DNA of 64,000 nt from Pelotomaculum propionicicum (GTDB lineage Bacteria > Bacillota > Desulfotomaculia > Desulfotomaculales > Pelotomaculaceae), in NCBI RefSeq assembly GCF_004369225.1, contig NZ_QFFZ01000008.1:1-64000 (forward strand). The letters are read 5' to 3'. Each line of letters starts with the position of its first letter. The stretch's first letter is position 1. Below, in pieces: positions 27,601-36,124 of the stretch. The position numbers and the translations under genes are program-made. The notes under the pieces are model-generated. The model did not search any database and was not told the DNA's origin. It saw only the letters and a program-made list of their open reading frames with translations.

Positions 27601-27884
27601 AGGCGGTCCAGCAGGCGGCCAAGACACGTCTGCGGCCGATTATCATGACGTCGGTGACCATGATCTTCGGTATGCTGCCAACCGCCCTGGCCCTGACAGA
27701 GGGGACGGAAATCCGCTCCGGCATGGCTGTTGTGTTGATTGGCGGGCTGATCACATCTACTTTATTTACCCTGATTGTAATCCCGGTCTTTTATACCGTG
27801 GTGGATGATTATAACAAGCGGCGCAAGCAGAAGAAAATGGATAAACTGCGCCGGCTGTCTGAAGCAGCGGAGGCAAGGGTTTAG
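24699..27884 (+). CDS. RND-family efflux pump, HAE1-type
   Basis: A 1061-residue pump of full length. It starts LTEFAVKRPVGMCVIIAMFV with the first porter block VISTYPGAGAEEIETQI, the proton-relay helix GILVDDSIVVLENIHRHRA, and the second membrane block with MMDGLVAKNGTLLIDYTN and RLRPIIMTSVTMIFGMLPTA. A Gly/Ser-rich loop (SVGSSGGYGSYSSGANKG) lies in the second porter section. It differs in sequence and operon order from the pump at 19.4 kb: pump first, adaptor second. The substrate is unknown. Confidence 0.93.
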   Translation: MGLTEFAVKRPVGMCVIIAMFVVLGLYSYRMIGVDLFPSINIPYVTVISTYPGAGAEEIETQILKPIESSLATLSKVKKITSQSNEGLGFVVLEFDLTANADQAALDVQKKIDSIKGTLPEDASDPVVSKIDLNAFPVMTLAVKSPRPLHETYYYADKIVKESLQKLSGVADVSLDGGQDRVIKVKLDKNRLAGYGLSVNSVTSRLGVENLNQPSGRLDQPEAEYNVRVMGEFKSADDIKNIQIPLGNGKSVYLRDVATVEDTYKDVRQYSRLNGDPSIGVNILKQSDASTVDVGKVIKRELPNIQKALPPDFEIVVNIDSSKFITDSLNGTLLTIIEGIFTTAFILFFFLREWRSMVTVLIAIPTSLVSTLMGMYFAGFSFNMMSLMGMALCIGILVDDSIVVLENIHRHRAMGKSALQAALEGRSEVGMAAIAITMSDVVVFAPIAFMGGMIGQYFRQFGLTVVIATLFSLFVSFTLAPMLAHRFYMEEDAETRELKAKARRHTLWGWLGSRVQKLFDRFWSFLDRKTSGTLVWYDRALKWSLGNRKKVLVLAIVGFILSLTLIPLGKVGFELMPQTDQSTLTVTMETPIGTPLQKTESALRQIEDYIKKIPEVKYYQASVGSSGGYGSYSSGANKGQVIITLYDKSERDRSVWQVGDEVRKLADSFPYGKITVSESDSMGGGTESDFQIEVAGPDYTQLVALAEQVKQLVAETPGAKDVDMNYRLGQPEVQIRIDRQRAGSYGLSVNDVANTLRTALNGSTATVLRTGDKDVDVDVSIEGLDKTEMESLKHLTIATTSGIQLPLSQVAEVVKGSGPTQINRVNRQRTITVSGNIGGTNQGAFSQEVGKKLARLQLQPGYSVKQAGQTQDMNDIMGDMLAAFALAIVLVYMVLAILYESLITPLIRMFSLPLGLIGSLIALALTHNTLNLFSMIGVIMMDGLVAKNGTLLIDYTNTLRDRGVELREAVQQAAKTRLRPIIMTSVTMIFGMLPTALALTEGTEIRSGMAVVLIGGLITSTLFTLIVIPVFYTVVDDYNKRRKQKKMDKLRRLSEAAEARV

Positions 27885-27938
27885 GGAATACATGAGATAA
27901 CATTTTTATGCAATACTAAATTGACGGGGGGAAGGTCA

Positions 27939-29060
27939 GTGGCTAAAGAAGTGAAGGGAAAAGTCAACCGCAAATTGTTGATCACAGTGGGTGTGATCGT
28001 CATATTGCTGATCGGGTTTTTGGTGGTGCGGGGCTTCCGTGGTACCGGTAAAACCACCCCTGCGGCCTATGAAATAAAACCTGTTTCCGTCAAGTTAGCG
28101 GCGGTGCAGAAAGGCTCAATCAGCCGCCGGGTGAACCTCGCCGCTAAAATAGTTCCCGCCACCGAGGTCACCATTATCCCCAAGGTTGGCGGCAGGGTAG
28201 CGGAAGTTACGGTGGACCTGGGCGACACGGTCAGGGCGGGGCAGACCCTGATTCAGCTCGACGATACCGATTACAGCATCCAGGTACAGCAGATGGAAGC
28301 AAATCTCGAACTGGCCGTGGCGGGGCAGAAAGCGGCAGCCCTGAACCTGACGAGGTATGAGCAGTTGGCCAAAACGGGGGCTGTGGCGCAGCATGATCTG
28401 GACAGCGCCCGCACCGCTTCTGAGCAGGCCGACGCCCAGGTCAAACAGGCCGCCGCCGCTCTGGCCAACGCCCGCAACCAGGTTGCCAACACAGCTATTT
28501 GTGCGCCTATCGACGGATTGGTATCAGGACGCCAGGTTGATATCGGGGAGATGGTAAATACCGGCGGCACGGTTATGACCATGGTGGACATTTCCAGCGT
28601 TTACGCCGAATTTAGTATTCCCGAGAGCGAGATCAGCCGCCTGGCACAGGGACAGAAGATAAAAGTACGGGTGGCGTCGGTGTCAGTAGAGCCATTTGAG
28701 GGGACACTGACCAACCTGGCTCCCGCCGCGGACTCCTCCAGCAAAACTTTCAGCGCCCGGATCAAGATCGAAAACAGCGCCCAAAAACTAAAGCCGGGGA
28801 TGTTTGCGGAGGTGGAACTGGCCACGGAGGAACACCAGCAGGCGCTTTTGATTCCCAAGGAGGCCATCGTGGAAAAAGCCGGCCAAAAACTTGTTTACCT
28901 GGCCAAAGAGGGTAAAGCAGTGGAAACACGCATCAGCACAGGTCTTATGGAAGGAGAAATGGCAGAGGTGCTGGAAGGGCTGCAGGAGGGTGACCCGGTG
29001 ATCACAGCGGGACAAGCCCTGGTGCAGAACGGCTCGCTGGTTGAAATAATTACGGCCTGA
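27939..29060 (+). CDS. RND efflux periplasmic adaptor
   Basis: About 373 residues with an N-terminal membrane anchor (LLITVGVIVILLIGFLVV, no lipobox), lipoyl halves (VTIIPKVGGRVAEVTVDLGD), an alanine-rich coiled-coil hairpin at about 105-170 (QADAQVKQAAAALANARNQV), and beta-barrel domains (IPKEAIVEKAGQKLVYL). I place the start at GTG 27939, behind GGGGGAAGG; the TTG at 27921 precedes that site. It lies 54 bases after the pump gene and belongs with it. Unlike the first adaptor it is anchored by a helix, not by lipid. Confidence 0.91.
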   Translation: MAKEVKGKVNRKLLITVGVIVILLIGFLVVRGFRGTGKTTPAAYEIKPVSVKLAAVQKGSISRRVNLAAKIVPATEVTIIPKVGGRVAEVTVDLGDTVRAGQTLIQLDDTDYSIQVQQMEANLELAVAGQKAAALNLTRYEQLAKTGAVAQHDLDSARTASEQADAQVKQAAAALANARNQVANTAICAPIDGLVSGRQVDIGEMVNTGGTVMTMVDISSVYAEFSIPESEISRLAQGQKIKVRVASVSVEPFEGTLTNLAPAADSSSKTFSARIKIENSAQKLKPGMFAEVELATEEHQQALLIPKEAIVEKAGQKLVYLAKEGKAVETRISTGLMEGEMAEVLEGLQEGDPVITAGQALVQNGSLVEIITA

Positions 29061-29161
29061 CCATTAAATGAATTTTCAGCATTCTTTTAGCTTTCCCTTG
29101 GCTAATTCTTAGCAAGCTGTGATATACTAAAAATGGAAGATTTACTTAAGGAGGTTGTTTA

Positions 29162-29467
29162 ATGAACTGCCCAAGCTGTCAGAGAGCCTTGCAGGATGAT
29201 TTTAAATTTTGCCCTCACTGTGGTGCACCAATAGCTAATAACTGTTACTCATGCGGCAAGCAGGTTGATCCCGCCTGGGTGTCCTGCCCCCACTGCGGCG
29301 CCGGGTTAAAAGGACGGGCGAGCCAGCATCACCCGGTCAATCCCCCCCCGCCGCCGCAGCAGCAGCATTACCCGCATAACCCGTACCAGCACGGTTACCA
29401 CCACGGCAGCAGTTCTTACAATAAACGCCACAGGAGGGGTTTTCTGGGCCGTATATTTTCTTCCTGA
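29162..29467 (+). CDS. Double zinc-ribbon protein, in frame with the kinase that follows
   Basis: 101 residues. Two zinc ribbons, CPSC...CPHC (residues 3-21) and CYSC...CPHC (28-46), are followed by a Pro/His/Tyr-rich linker and a basic end (NKRHRRGFLGRIFSS). The TGA stop at 29465-29467 is in the same frame as the kinase domain immediately downstream, with no intervening stop. Zinc-ribbon plus kinase fusions exist in this lineage, so this may be the front half of one gene cut by a nonsense codon. The start ATG at 29162 has AAGGAGG in front. Confidence 0.8.
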   Translation: MNCPSCQRALQDDFKFCPHCGAPIANNCYSCGKQVDPAWVSCPHCGAGLKGRASQHHPVNPPPPPQQQHYPHNPYQHGYHHGSSSYNKRHRRGFLGRIFSS

Positions 29468-30304
29468 AGGGAACATCCCAGGCTCAGAGAATATGCTGTT
29501 GAAGCATTGCTCGGCCAGGGCAGTTACGGGGTTGTAATCAAAGCCAGCCGGGGAAAAAGATTTTACGCTATTAAGGCTTTGTTCAACAGGGATGATCAAA
29601 ATCCAAATATTTTGCCTTTTGAGCTGGAATCAGAGATTCTCAGAAGTGTTTCCCATCCGCGCATACCAGGTTTTGTGGGGGCTTTTTCGTTTGGTGAGAT
29701 CCATTACATTGTCCAGGAGTTCAGCGAGGGATTGCCCTTAAGCTGCCTGTTGGATTCAGGCCGCCGTTTCAGCGAAGATGAGGTAAAGAACATCGTTACG
29801 CAGCTTCTTTCCATTCTGCGAGATTTGCACACTCCGCCGCAGCGGGAAAACGCTGTGGTTCACCGTGATCTGCGCCTTTCCAACCTGCTGCTGAAAGATG
29901 ACGAGCTGTTTTTAATTGATTTTGGCTTTGCACGGTTCCTTGACCTGTCCCGGAATCTCTCCTGCCCGGACCCTCTGGAAAACAAGTACAAAGACAGTAA
30001 CGGTGATGGACAACCGCTAAGACTGTTAAGTGATCTTCCTTCAAGAAAAAAGATACCGGGAGCTGAGACCTACCGGCTTTTGCGTAAGGAGATCTCCCCG
30101 CGCAGCGATCTCTTCGGGGCCGGGGTCGTGGCTGTTGACCTATTTACCAGTTGGGTTGAGGATGAAACCCTGTTCGACAGACCCTGGCAGGAAGTGCTCC
30201 CTCTCTCGGAACCATTTGTAAGCTTCCTGGCGAGGCTTTTAAGCCGGGAAGACGGTTTCCATACTGCCGCCGGAGCCCTGGAATATTTAGGATCTATATT
30301 GTGA
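29468..30304 (+). CDS. Ser/Thr protein kinase domain lacking its own normal start
   Basis: The frame continues directly from the TGA at 29465. The kinase domain begins YAVEALLGQGSYGVVIKASR (Gly-rich loop), then YAIKALF (ATP Lys), ELESEIL (helix C Glu), VVHRDLRLSNLLL (catalytic loop, with Arg where most have Lys-Pro), LIDFGFARF (Mg-binding DFG), and ends about 265 residues later. All catalytic residues except the loop Lys are present. The only in-frame start codon is TTG 29507, inside the Gly-rich loop and without a ribosome site. Thus it is either expressed by read-through of the zinc-ribbon gene or silenced by a nonsense mutation. An intrinsic terminator follows at 30347. Confidence 0.8.
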   Translation, partial: REHPRLREYAVEALLGQGSYGVVIKASRGKRFYAIKALFNRDDQNPNILPFELESEILRSVSHPRIPGFVGAFSFGEIHYIVQEFSEGLPLSCLLDSGRRFSEDEVKNIVTQLLSILRDLHTPPQRENAVVHRDLRLSNLLLKDDELFLIDFGFARFLDLSRNLSCPDPLENKYKDSNGDGQPLRLLSDLPSRKKIPGAETYRLLRKEISPRSDLFGAGVVAVDLFTSWVEDETLFDRPWQEVLPLSEPFVSFLARLLSREDGFHTAAGALEYLGSIL

Positions 30305-30346
30305 ATACATTTGTTTGAAGCGCGATCGATCCGTTGTAATCATGAG

Positions 30347-30383
30347 AAAATGTATCCTTTTTCAATTAAGGATACATTTTTCA
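30347..30383 (+). terminator. Strong intrinsic terminator after the kinase
   Basis: AAAATGTATCCTT and AAGGATACATTTT form a perfect 13-bp stem ending in TTTTT. Confidence 0.85.
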
Positions 30384-30493
30384 ATTATAATTATATAAGT
30401 AATTAAAACTGCTGCTTCATGGAAGGATTTGTCTTTTTAGCATGGAATAACGTGTGAATTGTAAAATTTTAAATAATGGAAGAGGTTATTTTT

Positions 30494-32605
30494 ATGATGC
30501 AGAAAGCGGCAGGTTTGTTAAAGAAATATTTCGGCTATCCTTCCTTCAAATCCGGCCAGGAACAGATCATCGGCAGTATTCTGCAGGGCCGGGATACTGT
30601 CGGAATCATGCCCACCGGGGGAGGCAAGTCCATTTGTTATCAGCTGCCCGCTTTGTTGTACGGTACCACGCTGGTTATTTCACCGCTGATTTCCCTGATG
30701 AAGGACCAGGTGGACGATTTGCGCGGCCACGGCATAACAGCCGCCTTTATCAACAGCTCCCTGGATTACCGGGAGTTGTCCGCTGTCCTGGCTCAGGCCA
30801 GGCGGGGCAGGTATAAGCTTATTTACATGGCGCCGGAACGTCTGGAAAGCGAGCAGTTTACGGACATGGTCAAGGAGTTGGACATACAACTGCTGGCTGT
30901 GGATGAGGCCCACTGTATTTCCCAGTGGGGGCACGATTTTCGCCCGGCCTACCTGTCAATTGCGCCGTTTGTCAAAGAGCTCAAGCGGCGGCCGGTCATA
31001 GCGGCCTTTACCGCTACCGCCACAACCGAAGTAACGCGTGACATGGTTAACCTGCTGGCATTAGACCAGCCCAATGTGTTTGTAACCGGATTTGACCGCG
31101 CCAACCTGTTTTTTGCCGTAATCAACGGCGCCGGCAAAAGGGACTTTGTGGAGAGTTACCTTGCGGAAAACAGGGATAAATCAGGCATCATCTATGCCGC
31201 CACCAGGAAAGATGTCGACCAGATCCATACCTTCTTACAGCAAAAGGGATTTGCGGCCGGGAAATACCATGCCGGTATGACGGCGCCTGAAAGGGAGCTA
31301 AGCCAGGAGCAATTTATCTATGACGAAATCAGGGTGATGGTGGCCACCAATGCTTTTGGGATGGGTATAGACAAATCCAACGTACGGTATGTTATCCACT
31401 ACCACATGCCCAAGAACCTGGAGGCCTATTACCAGGAGGCCGGGCGCGCGGGGAGGGATGACGGTCCCGCTGAGTGTATCCTGCTGTTCAGCCCTCAGGA
31501 TGTCCAGATCCAAAGATTTTTAATTGAGAGTTCCACTGCTTCTCCGGAAAGAAGGGACAGCGAATATAGAAAGCTGCAGTCCATGGTTGACTACTGCCAC
31601 ACCTCCAGATGCCTGCGGGGCTATATCCTGCAGTATTTTGGGCAGTCGGAAGCGCCGGAGAACTGCGCCGGCTGCAGCAATTGCAGCAGCGACAGAGAAC
31701 TGGTTGATATTACTATGGAGGCTCAAAAAATATTGTCATGCGTCTGGCGGATGCGGGAGCAGTTTGGCGTAAACATGGTGGCCAGTGTGCTGAAAGGCTC
31801 CAGAAACAAAAAAGTCCTGCGGAACGGTTTTGATAAGTTGACTTCTTACGGCCTGCTGCAGGATTACCCGGAAAAAGAAATCCAGCACCTGATTAAAGTG
31901 TTGATAGCCGAAGGGTATATCGGCTTGACGGATGGGCAGTACCCTGTGGTCAGGCTTTTACCCGGGGCGGCCCCGGTGTTGAAAGGTGAAAAGAGGGTTT
32001 TTCGCCAGGTGCGGCTGAAAAAGAGCCAGCCGCTGCTCGACCAGTCGCTTTTTGACCGGCTGCGCCAACTGCGCCGGGAAATAGCGCAAAGGGAACAGGT
32101 GCCGCCTTACATCATTTTCTCAGACAGCACATTGCGGGAAATGTGTGAACGCCTGCCGGCCACCCCTGCCGCCCTGCTGGCTATTAAAGGTGTGGGAGAA
32201 GCCAAGCTGAAGAATTACGGCAGCCAGTTTTTAAATGTGCTGCGCGAGTTTGCCGGGGATACAGTTAACCAGCCTGAAACTGGTCTGCCGCGGAGTCAAA
32301 AAAAGAGTGTCAGGACGGCAAGCCATGTGGTCACTTATAACATGTATAAAGAAGGCCATTCTATAAAGGAAATTGCCCGTTTGAGAGACCTGGCCGAACG
32401 CTCTGTTGAGGACCATATCATCCGCTGCGGGCAGGAGGGCCTTGATCTTGACTGGAATGACTTGATCAATCCACAGCATGAACAGTTAATAGTTGAAAAA
32501 ATCAAAGAACTGGGAACTGCCAAGCTCAGACCGCTCAAAGAAGCGCTGCCTGAAGAAGTTAGCTATCTCAGTATCAGGGCGGTTATTACTAAGCTGGGTT
32601 GGTAA
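30494..32605 (+). CDS. recQ: ATP-dependent DNA helicase RecQ
   Basis: About 703 residues. Superfamily II motifs: GIMPTGGGKSICYQLPALL (motif I), LAVDEAHCISQWGHDFRPAY (motif II with the aromatic-rich loop), AFTATAT, then FGMGIDKSNVRYVIHYHMPK and YYQEAGRAGRDDGPAEC (motif VI). The zinc-binding RecQ-CT (CLRGYILQYFG...CAGCSNC) and winged-helix RQC follow (SVLKGSRNKKVLRNGFDKL), then HRDC near residue 520-590 and a C-terminal helix-turn-helix extension (YNMYKEGHSIKEIARLRDLA). It unwinds recombination intermediates 3' to 5'. The start ATG 30494 is eight bases behind GGAAGAGG; the ATG at 30476 precedes that site. Confidence 0.95.
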   Translation: MMQKAAGLLKKYFGYPSFKSGQEQIIGSILQGRDTVGIMPTGGGKSICYQLPALLYGTTLVISPLISLMKDQVDDLRGHGITAAFINSSLDYRELSAVLAQARRGRYKLIYMAPERLESEQFTDMVKELDIQLLAVDEAHCISQWGHDFRPAYLSIAPFVKELKRRPVIAAFTATATTEVTRDMVNLLALDQPNVFVTGFDRANLFFAVINGAGKRDFVESYLAENRDKSGIIYAATRKDVDQIHTFLQQKGFAAGKYHAGMTAPERELSQEQFIYDEIRVMVATNAFGMGIDKSNVRYVIHYHMPKNLEAYYQEAGRAGRDDGPAECILLFSPQDVQIQRFLIESSTASPERRDSEYRKLQSMVDYCHTSRCLRGYILQYFGQSEAPENCAGCSNCSSDRELVDITMEAQKILSCVWRMREQFGVNMVASVLKGSRNKKVLRNGFDKLTSYGLLQDYPEKEIQHLIKVLIAEGYIGLTDGQYPVVRLLPGAAPVLKGEKRVFRQVRLKKSQPLLDQSLFDRLRQLRREIAQREQVPPYIIFSDSTLREMCERLPATPAALLAIKGVGEAKLKNYGSQFLNVLREFAGDTVNQPETGLPRSQKKSVRTASHVVTYNMYKEGHSIKEIARLRDLAERSVEDHIIRCGQEGLDLDWNDLINPQHEQLIVEKIKELGTAKLRPLKEALPEEVSYLSIRAVITKLGW

Positions 32606-32781
32606 AGAACAACCAACAACTAACTTGCCTTTGACCATTAAATTAAGAGCAACTTTCCCAATTTTTTTTGCAATTCCGTTAAGTTGTGCTTTTTCAGGGC
32701 CGATTTCAAATACAAGAGCATAAACGATTTTTATTGTGCAATTAAATGTTTGCTCCGCTTATGTACCGGAGGCTGAAATAT

Positions 32782-33918
32782 ATGTGCCGGAAAATTACTG
32801 TCTGTATTTTAACCATATTTGTTTTTCTACTGGCCGCTGCTGTACCCTGCTATGGGGAAGGGCATCCTGCAATAGTTTGGCAGGCTTCCCGGTTGGGTAA
32901 ACTAACCAGCCTTGTTATGGGGCCGAATAAGCTGCTTTATGTTTCGTCAGGCAACAAGCTGATGGTGGTGGATGATCATGGCCAAAAGCTCTGGGAGGCT
33001 GCTGTAGCGGGAGGCGGTAAAGGCGGGCGGCCGGTTTTTGATGCGTGCGGCTCTATTTTTTTTTCGGGCGGCTCATCTGTCCAGGAGCTTAAGCTAAACG
33101 GAAGCAATGGCTGGGATTTTACTGTTTACGATGGTAACAACAGCGATACACAGGTGACTTTCGGTCCCGGTAACCTTCTGTATCTGCCTTTGCCGTCTGG
33201 ACTTTATGCCCTTGACACGGAGGGCCACTATAAATGGCTGATGCAGGTGTATGAAAGTCAGGACGCCATCAACACCCAGACTGTAAGCGGGCGGGAGATT
33301 CTGGCCTGCGCCGGAAACGACCAGGCTATCTTTGTTGTTATTGGTAAAAAGGGCAAGGGAAACATCCTTTTAGCCATAAGCGGGGAAGGCACTGTTCTCT
33401 GGCGCTACTGGCTTGGGGATATAAAAGAGGTCAGTCTGGTAACAGGATCTGACGGGCGGCTTTATGTCGCGGTTATTACCGGCCAGAGTAAGCGTTCGAC
33501 TCCGGGGAAGGTCTATGCCTTCGATAGTAATGGCGATGGTAAACCTCTCTGGTATTATCCAGTTAAGTTTGACAACCTGACGGCGCCTACCCCGTCTAAG
33601 CACGGCCAGCTATATTTTTGCGCCGATAATAAACTTTTTGCTCTTAATCAGGCAGATGGGAAAGAGTCATGGCGGGTAACATTGTATAAAACAGTGTCAT
33701 GTCCGGCCTTTGACGAAAGCAGCCGGCATGTTTACCTGGGTACTGACGACAGCCGCCTGCTGGCGGTAACCCTGCAAGGACGGCTGGACTGGGATTTGAC
33801 CCTGGATGGCAAGATAACGGGCCAGCCCCTGACAGGCCCGGGTGGTATTGTCTATGTGTCAACGGACAAAGGAAGCCTGTATAAAATTAAAGACGAGGCT
33901 TATTCGGGAGATCAATAG
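32782..33918 (+). CDS. Secreted PQQ-type beta-propeller protein
   Basis: About 378 residues. A signal peptide (KITVCILTIFVFLLAAAVPC, probable cleavage after YG) leads into repeated beta-propeller blades with the PQQ-like pattern (LYVSSGNKLMVVDDHGQKLW, LYLPLPSGLYALDTEGHYKW, YFCADNKLFALNQADGKESW, VYVSTDKGSLYKI). Such proteins bind partners at the cell surface; no enzymatic residues are evident. The ATG at 32782 has GGAGG nine bases ahead, better than the ATG at 32746. The SLH-domain gene starts one base after its stop, so both likely act at the cell envelope. Confidence 0.85.
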   Translation: MCRKITVCILTIFVFLLAAAVPCYGEGHPAIVWQASRLGKLTSLVMGPNKLLYVSSGNKLMVVDDHGQKLWEAAVAGGGKGGRPVFDACGSIFFSGGSSVQELKLNGSNGWDFTVYDGNNSDTQVTFGPGNLLYLPLPSGLYALDTEGHYKWLMQVYESQDAINTQTVSGREILACAGNDQAIFVVIGKKGKGNILLAISGEGTVLWRYWLGDIKEVSLVTGSDGRLYVAVITGQSKRSTPGKVYAFDSNGDGKPLWYYPVKFDNLTAPTPSKHGQLYFCADNKLFALNQADGKESWRVTLYKTVSCPAFDESSRHVYLGTDDSRLLAVTLQGRLDWDLTLDGKITGQPLTGPGGIVYVSTDKGSLYKIKDEAYSGDQ

Positions 33919-33919
33919 A

Positions 33920-35386
33920 ATGGATAAAAGAGCTGTCAAACAAGATCGCTTTTTACATCTTTTATACCCGGTATTAATATTACTGGTTTTGCAGGTAATT
34001 GTTTTCCGGCTGCCGGCGGCCGCACTGGCGGCGCTGCCCGGGAGTACGGTTTCTTTCAGCGACCTGGAGGGACACTGGGCACGCAGTCACATTACTCGCC
34101 TTGCCGCCCTGGATGCGGTCAAGGGAAATCCGGACCATACTTTTAAGCCTGACCAGCAGATCAGCCGGCTGGAGACAGTGGTTTTGTTAATGAGGTCAGG
34201 CGGTTTTACCGCTGAGGCCGAGCAGTTGGCCAGAATTCGTACTTCCTCAACAGCAGGCGCCAAGGCTGCCCAGAACACCACGCCCGTTGTGCCATGGGGG
34301 CAGCAGTACCTTAACCTGGCTGTGCATAAGGGTTTTCTGCAGCTCGACAACCCGTCGGAATTTGACTTTGACGCTCCGGCTACCCGCCTGGAAGTGGCCC
34401 GGCTGCTGGCCCATGCCCTGTACCTGCTGCCGCCGTCGACAGCCGGGGCGGGGACAGGTGAAAATGAAAACAGCAGCAGTATAGCCGGCTTTGCGTTAGA
34501 TAAAACTTTTACTGACGAATATTTGGTGCAGCCGGGCGACCGGACCTGCCTCAGGGCATTGGCCGCGGCCGGCATCATGTCCGGCTATCCCGACGGCGCC
34601 TTCCGCCCCTTGAACTACCTTACCCGGGCTGAAATGACCGTGATTCTCAGCCAGTTGGTGGACCAGGGCTGGATTAAGATAGCTGACGGGCGGCGACTCA
34701 CAGGGTTGATTTCGAAGATAAACATTGCCAAGAGTGCCAGGGAACTTGAATTAATCACCCCTGAGGGATTGCAAAAATGCAAAGTGGCCCAGGGCGTTTA
34801 TTGCTACGGATCGGGCGAGGAGGCTGACTTCGAGCAGGCTGTGGACTGGCGTGCTGAGGTGATCCTGAACAGCAGCAAGCAGGTTCTCTGGGTAAACCTG
34901 CTTCAGCGCAAGGAAACTGCGCCGGCTGTGGAAAAAATTAGGGGTTCGGTAAAATCAGTGGCATTGGGCAGGGAAAACTTATTGGTGCTCAGCGACTCGA
35001 ATTGCGAAAACAGGATTCTATTTCTGGACTGGGATGCAGTAGTCTATAAAAAAGATGCCCTGCAGAGTTTTGCCTCCCTTAAGCCCGGTACATTTTTGGA
35101 TGTGGAAATAAACTGTGATAAAATCAAAAAAGCAAATGTGCTTGAGGTGAAGACCGTTTCCGGACAAATAGAAAAGTTAGACAGCAAGCGTTTGTTTTTA
35201 AAGGGTGGACTGTCGGGCAGCAAACCCGGGTGGTTCAACTACTATGACCGCGCCCGGGTGGTTGATAAAGAAGGGGATAGAAGAGGAGATGTGCAGGTTG
35301 GTGAAACAGTGCAAATAACCTACCTGGATCCTTTTCCGAAAGAAATTGATGATGAAATTCCACTGGAGATAAAAGTTACAAAATGA
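33920..35386 (+). CDS. S-layer-homology (SLH) domain surface protein
   Basis: About 488 residues. A hydrophobic export segment (residues 13-35) is followed by three SLH modules: FSDLEGHWARSHITRLAALD (about 48-95), WGQQYLNLAVHKGFLQLDNP (about 125-170) and a third with LAAAGIMSGYPDGAFRPLNY (about 210-255). SLH modules bind pyruvylated secondary wall polymer. The C-terminal 230 residues (from IADGRRLTGLISKI) are beta-rich without a recognised family. The start ATG 33920 overlaps the end of the propeller gene and has GGGAG nine bases ahead. The frame is open earlier, but those codons lie inside the upstream gene. Confidence 0.9.
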   Translation: MDKRAVKQDRFLHLLYPVLILLVLQVIVFRLPAAALAALPGSTVSFSDLEGHWARSHITRLAALDAVKGNPDHTFKPDQQISRLETVVLLMRSGGFTAEAEQLARIRTSSTAGAKAAQNTTPVVPWGQQYLNLAVHKGFLQLDNPSEFDFDAPATRLEVARLLAHALYLLPPSTAGAGTGENENSSSIAGFALDKTFTDEYLVQPGDRTCLRALAAAGIMSGYPDGAFRPLNYLTRAEMTVILSQLVDQGWIKIADGRRLTGLISKINIAKSARELELITPEGLQKCKVAQGVYCYGSGEEADFEQAVDWRAEVILNSSKQVLWVNLLQRKETAPAVEKIRGSVKSVALGRENLLVLSDSNCENRILFLDWDAVVYKKDALQSFASLKPGTFLDVEINCDKIKKANVLEVKTVSGQIEKLDSKRLFLKGGLSGSKPGWFNYYDRARVVDKEGDRRGDVQVGETVQITYLDPFPKEIDDEIPLEIKVTK

Positions 35387-35465
35387 GTCGGTTTTCCACA
35401 GCCGGGAGGAAAGCGTTTAATGGGGTATATAATTAGAAAAGGTTTTTGAGACCGCTAATTAGAAC

Positions 35466-35642
35466 AACAAATTGACAGGATTAACAGGATTCTATTAGAT
35501 TAACAGGATTTAAAAGTACTAATTAAGTTTTACTTTTATGATTTATTGGCTTCGTAGTTATAAGGATAAACTATAATTTTAATTTAAATTAATTAAAATC
35601 CTGTAAATCAGGTTAATCCTGTTAATCCTGTCTATATGTTTT
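35466..35642. repeat. GACAGGATT hairpin repeat, copy 1
   Basis: The left end AACAAATTGACAGGATTAAC starts a run of ACAGGATT units; the right end carries the complement (AATCCTGTTAATCCTGTC). The centre is AT-rich. The same element recurs three times further right in this window. It fills most of the 315-base gap before the tRNA gene. Confidence 0.85.
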
Positions 35643-35654
35643 ACTGAGTGGAGC

Positions 35655-35683
35655 TTGCAGTCAGAACGAAATAAATGTATAAT
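35655..35683 (+). promoter_or_regulatory. Sigma-A promoter of tRNA-Ser
   Basis: TTGCAG, 17 bases, TATAAT. The expected start is near 35690, twelve bases before the tRNA. Confidence 0.8.
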
Positions 35684-35701
35684 GTTTGTTGCGTAGTGCA
35701 C

Positions 35702-35791
35702 GGAGAGATGGCCGAGTGGATGAAGGCGCACGCCTGGAGAGCGTGTGGACGGGTAACTGTCTCGTGGGTTCGAATCCCACTCTCTCCGCCA
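35702..35791 (+). tRNA. tRNA-Ser (anticodon GGA)
   Basis: 90 nt including encoded CCA. The acceptor stem GGAGAGA pairs with TCTCTCC, the D-arm is ATGGCCGAGTGGATGAAGGC, the anticodon loop CTGGAGA gives GGA, there is a long variable arm as in all tRNA-Ser, and the T-arm is GTGGGTTCGAATCCCAC. It lies directly upstream of the SRP RNA, as in Bacillus. Confidence 0.97.
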
Positions 35792-35806
35792 TTTTTTTAA
35801 AGCATT

Positions 35807-36075
35807 GCCGTGCTAGACGGGGAGGTAGCGGTGCCCTGTAACCCGCAAACCGCTGCAGCGGGGTCGAATTCCTGCCCCAGGGTTTAGCTTGTGGGGTCCG
35901 GCTCCCGTAAGGGGCGTAGACGATTGGGTCTCGTGCGACGGAGCTTCCTGAACCGTGTCAGGTCTTGACGGAAGCAGCACTAAGGGAAATACTCCGGGTG
36001 CCGCGAGGTCGCCTGGTCCGAGCTACCTGCGGGTGTATCGCCCGGAAGCTAATATTCAAAGGCAGGTGCACGGCT
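35807..36075 (+). ncRNA. ffs: Signal recognition particle RNA, large Bacillus type
   Basis: About 269 nt. The ends pair (GCCGTGC with GCACGGC). The S-domain carries the conserved core GTCAGGTCTTGACGGAAGCA with the GGAA tetraloop that binds Ffh, and the 5' part forms the Alu domain found in Firmicutes with long SRP RNA. It lies between tRNA-Ser and dnaX (with a toxin-antitoxin pair inserted), matching the Bacillus scr-dnaX order. A terminator follows at once. Confidence 0.94.
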
Positions 36076-36082
36076 AAAATTT

Positions 36083-36112
36083 AAACCGCCCCATTTTTCA
36101 GGGGCGGTTTTT
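36083..36112 (+). terminator. Terminator of SRP RNA
   Basis: AAACCGCCCC pairs perfectly with GGGGCGGTTT, followed by TT. It lies eight bases after the SRP RNA. Confidence 0.88.
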
Positions 36113-36124
36113 ATATCTCCTGTG

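Noticed and set aside
29465-29467. Selenocysteine reading of the TGA between zinc ribbon and kinase
   Set aside because: The residue lies in a linker between domains, not in a redox site, and the short hairpin behind it does not look like a bacterial SECIS. A nonsense or read-through codon is simpler.
35466-35642. CRISPR array from the repeated ACAGGATT units
   Set aside because: Units are 8-12 bases with no regular spacers, arms are complementary to each other, and no cas genes are near.
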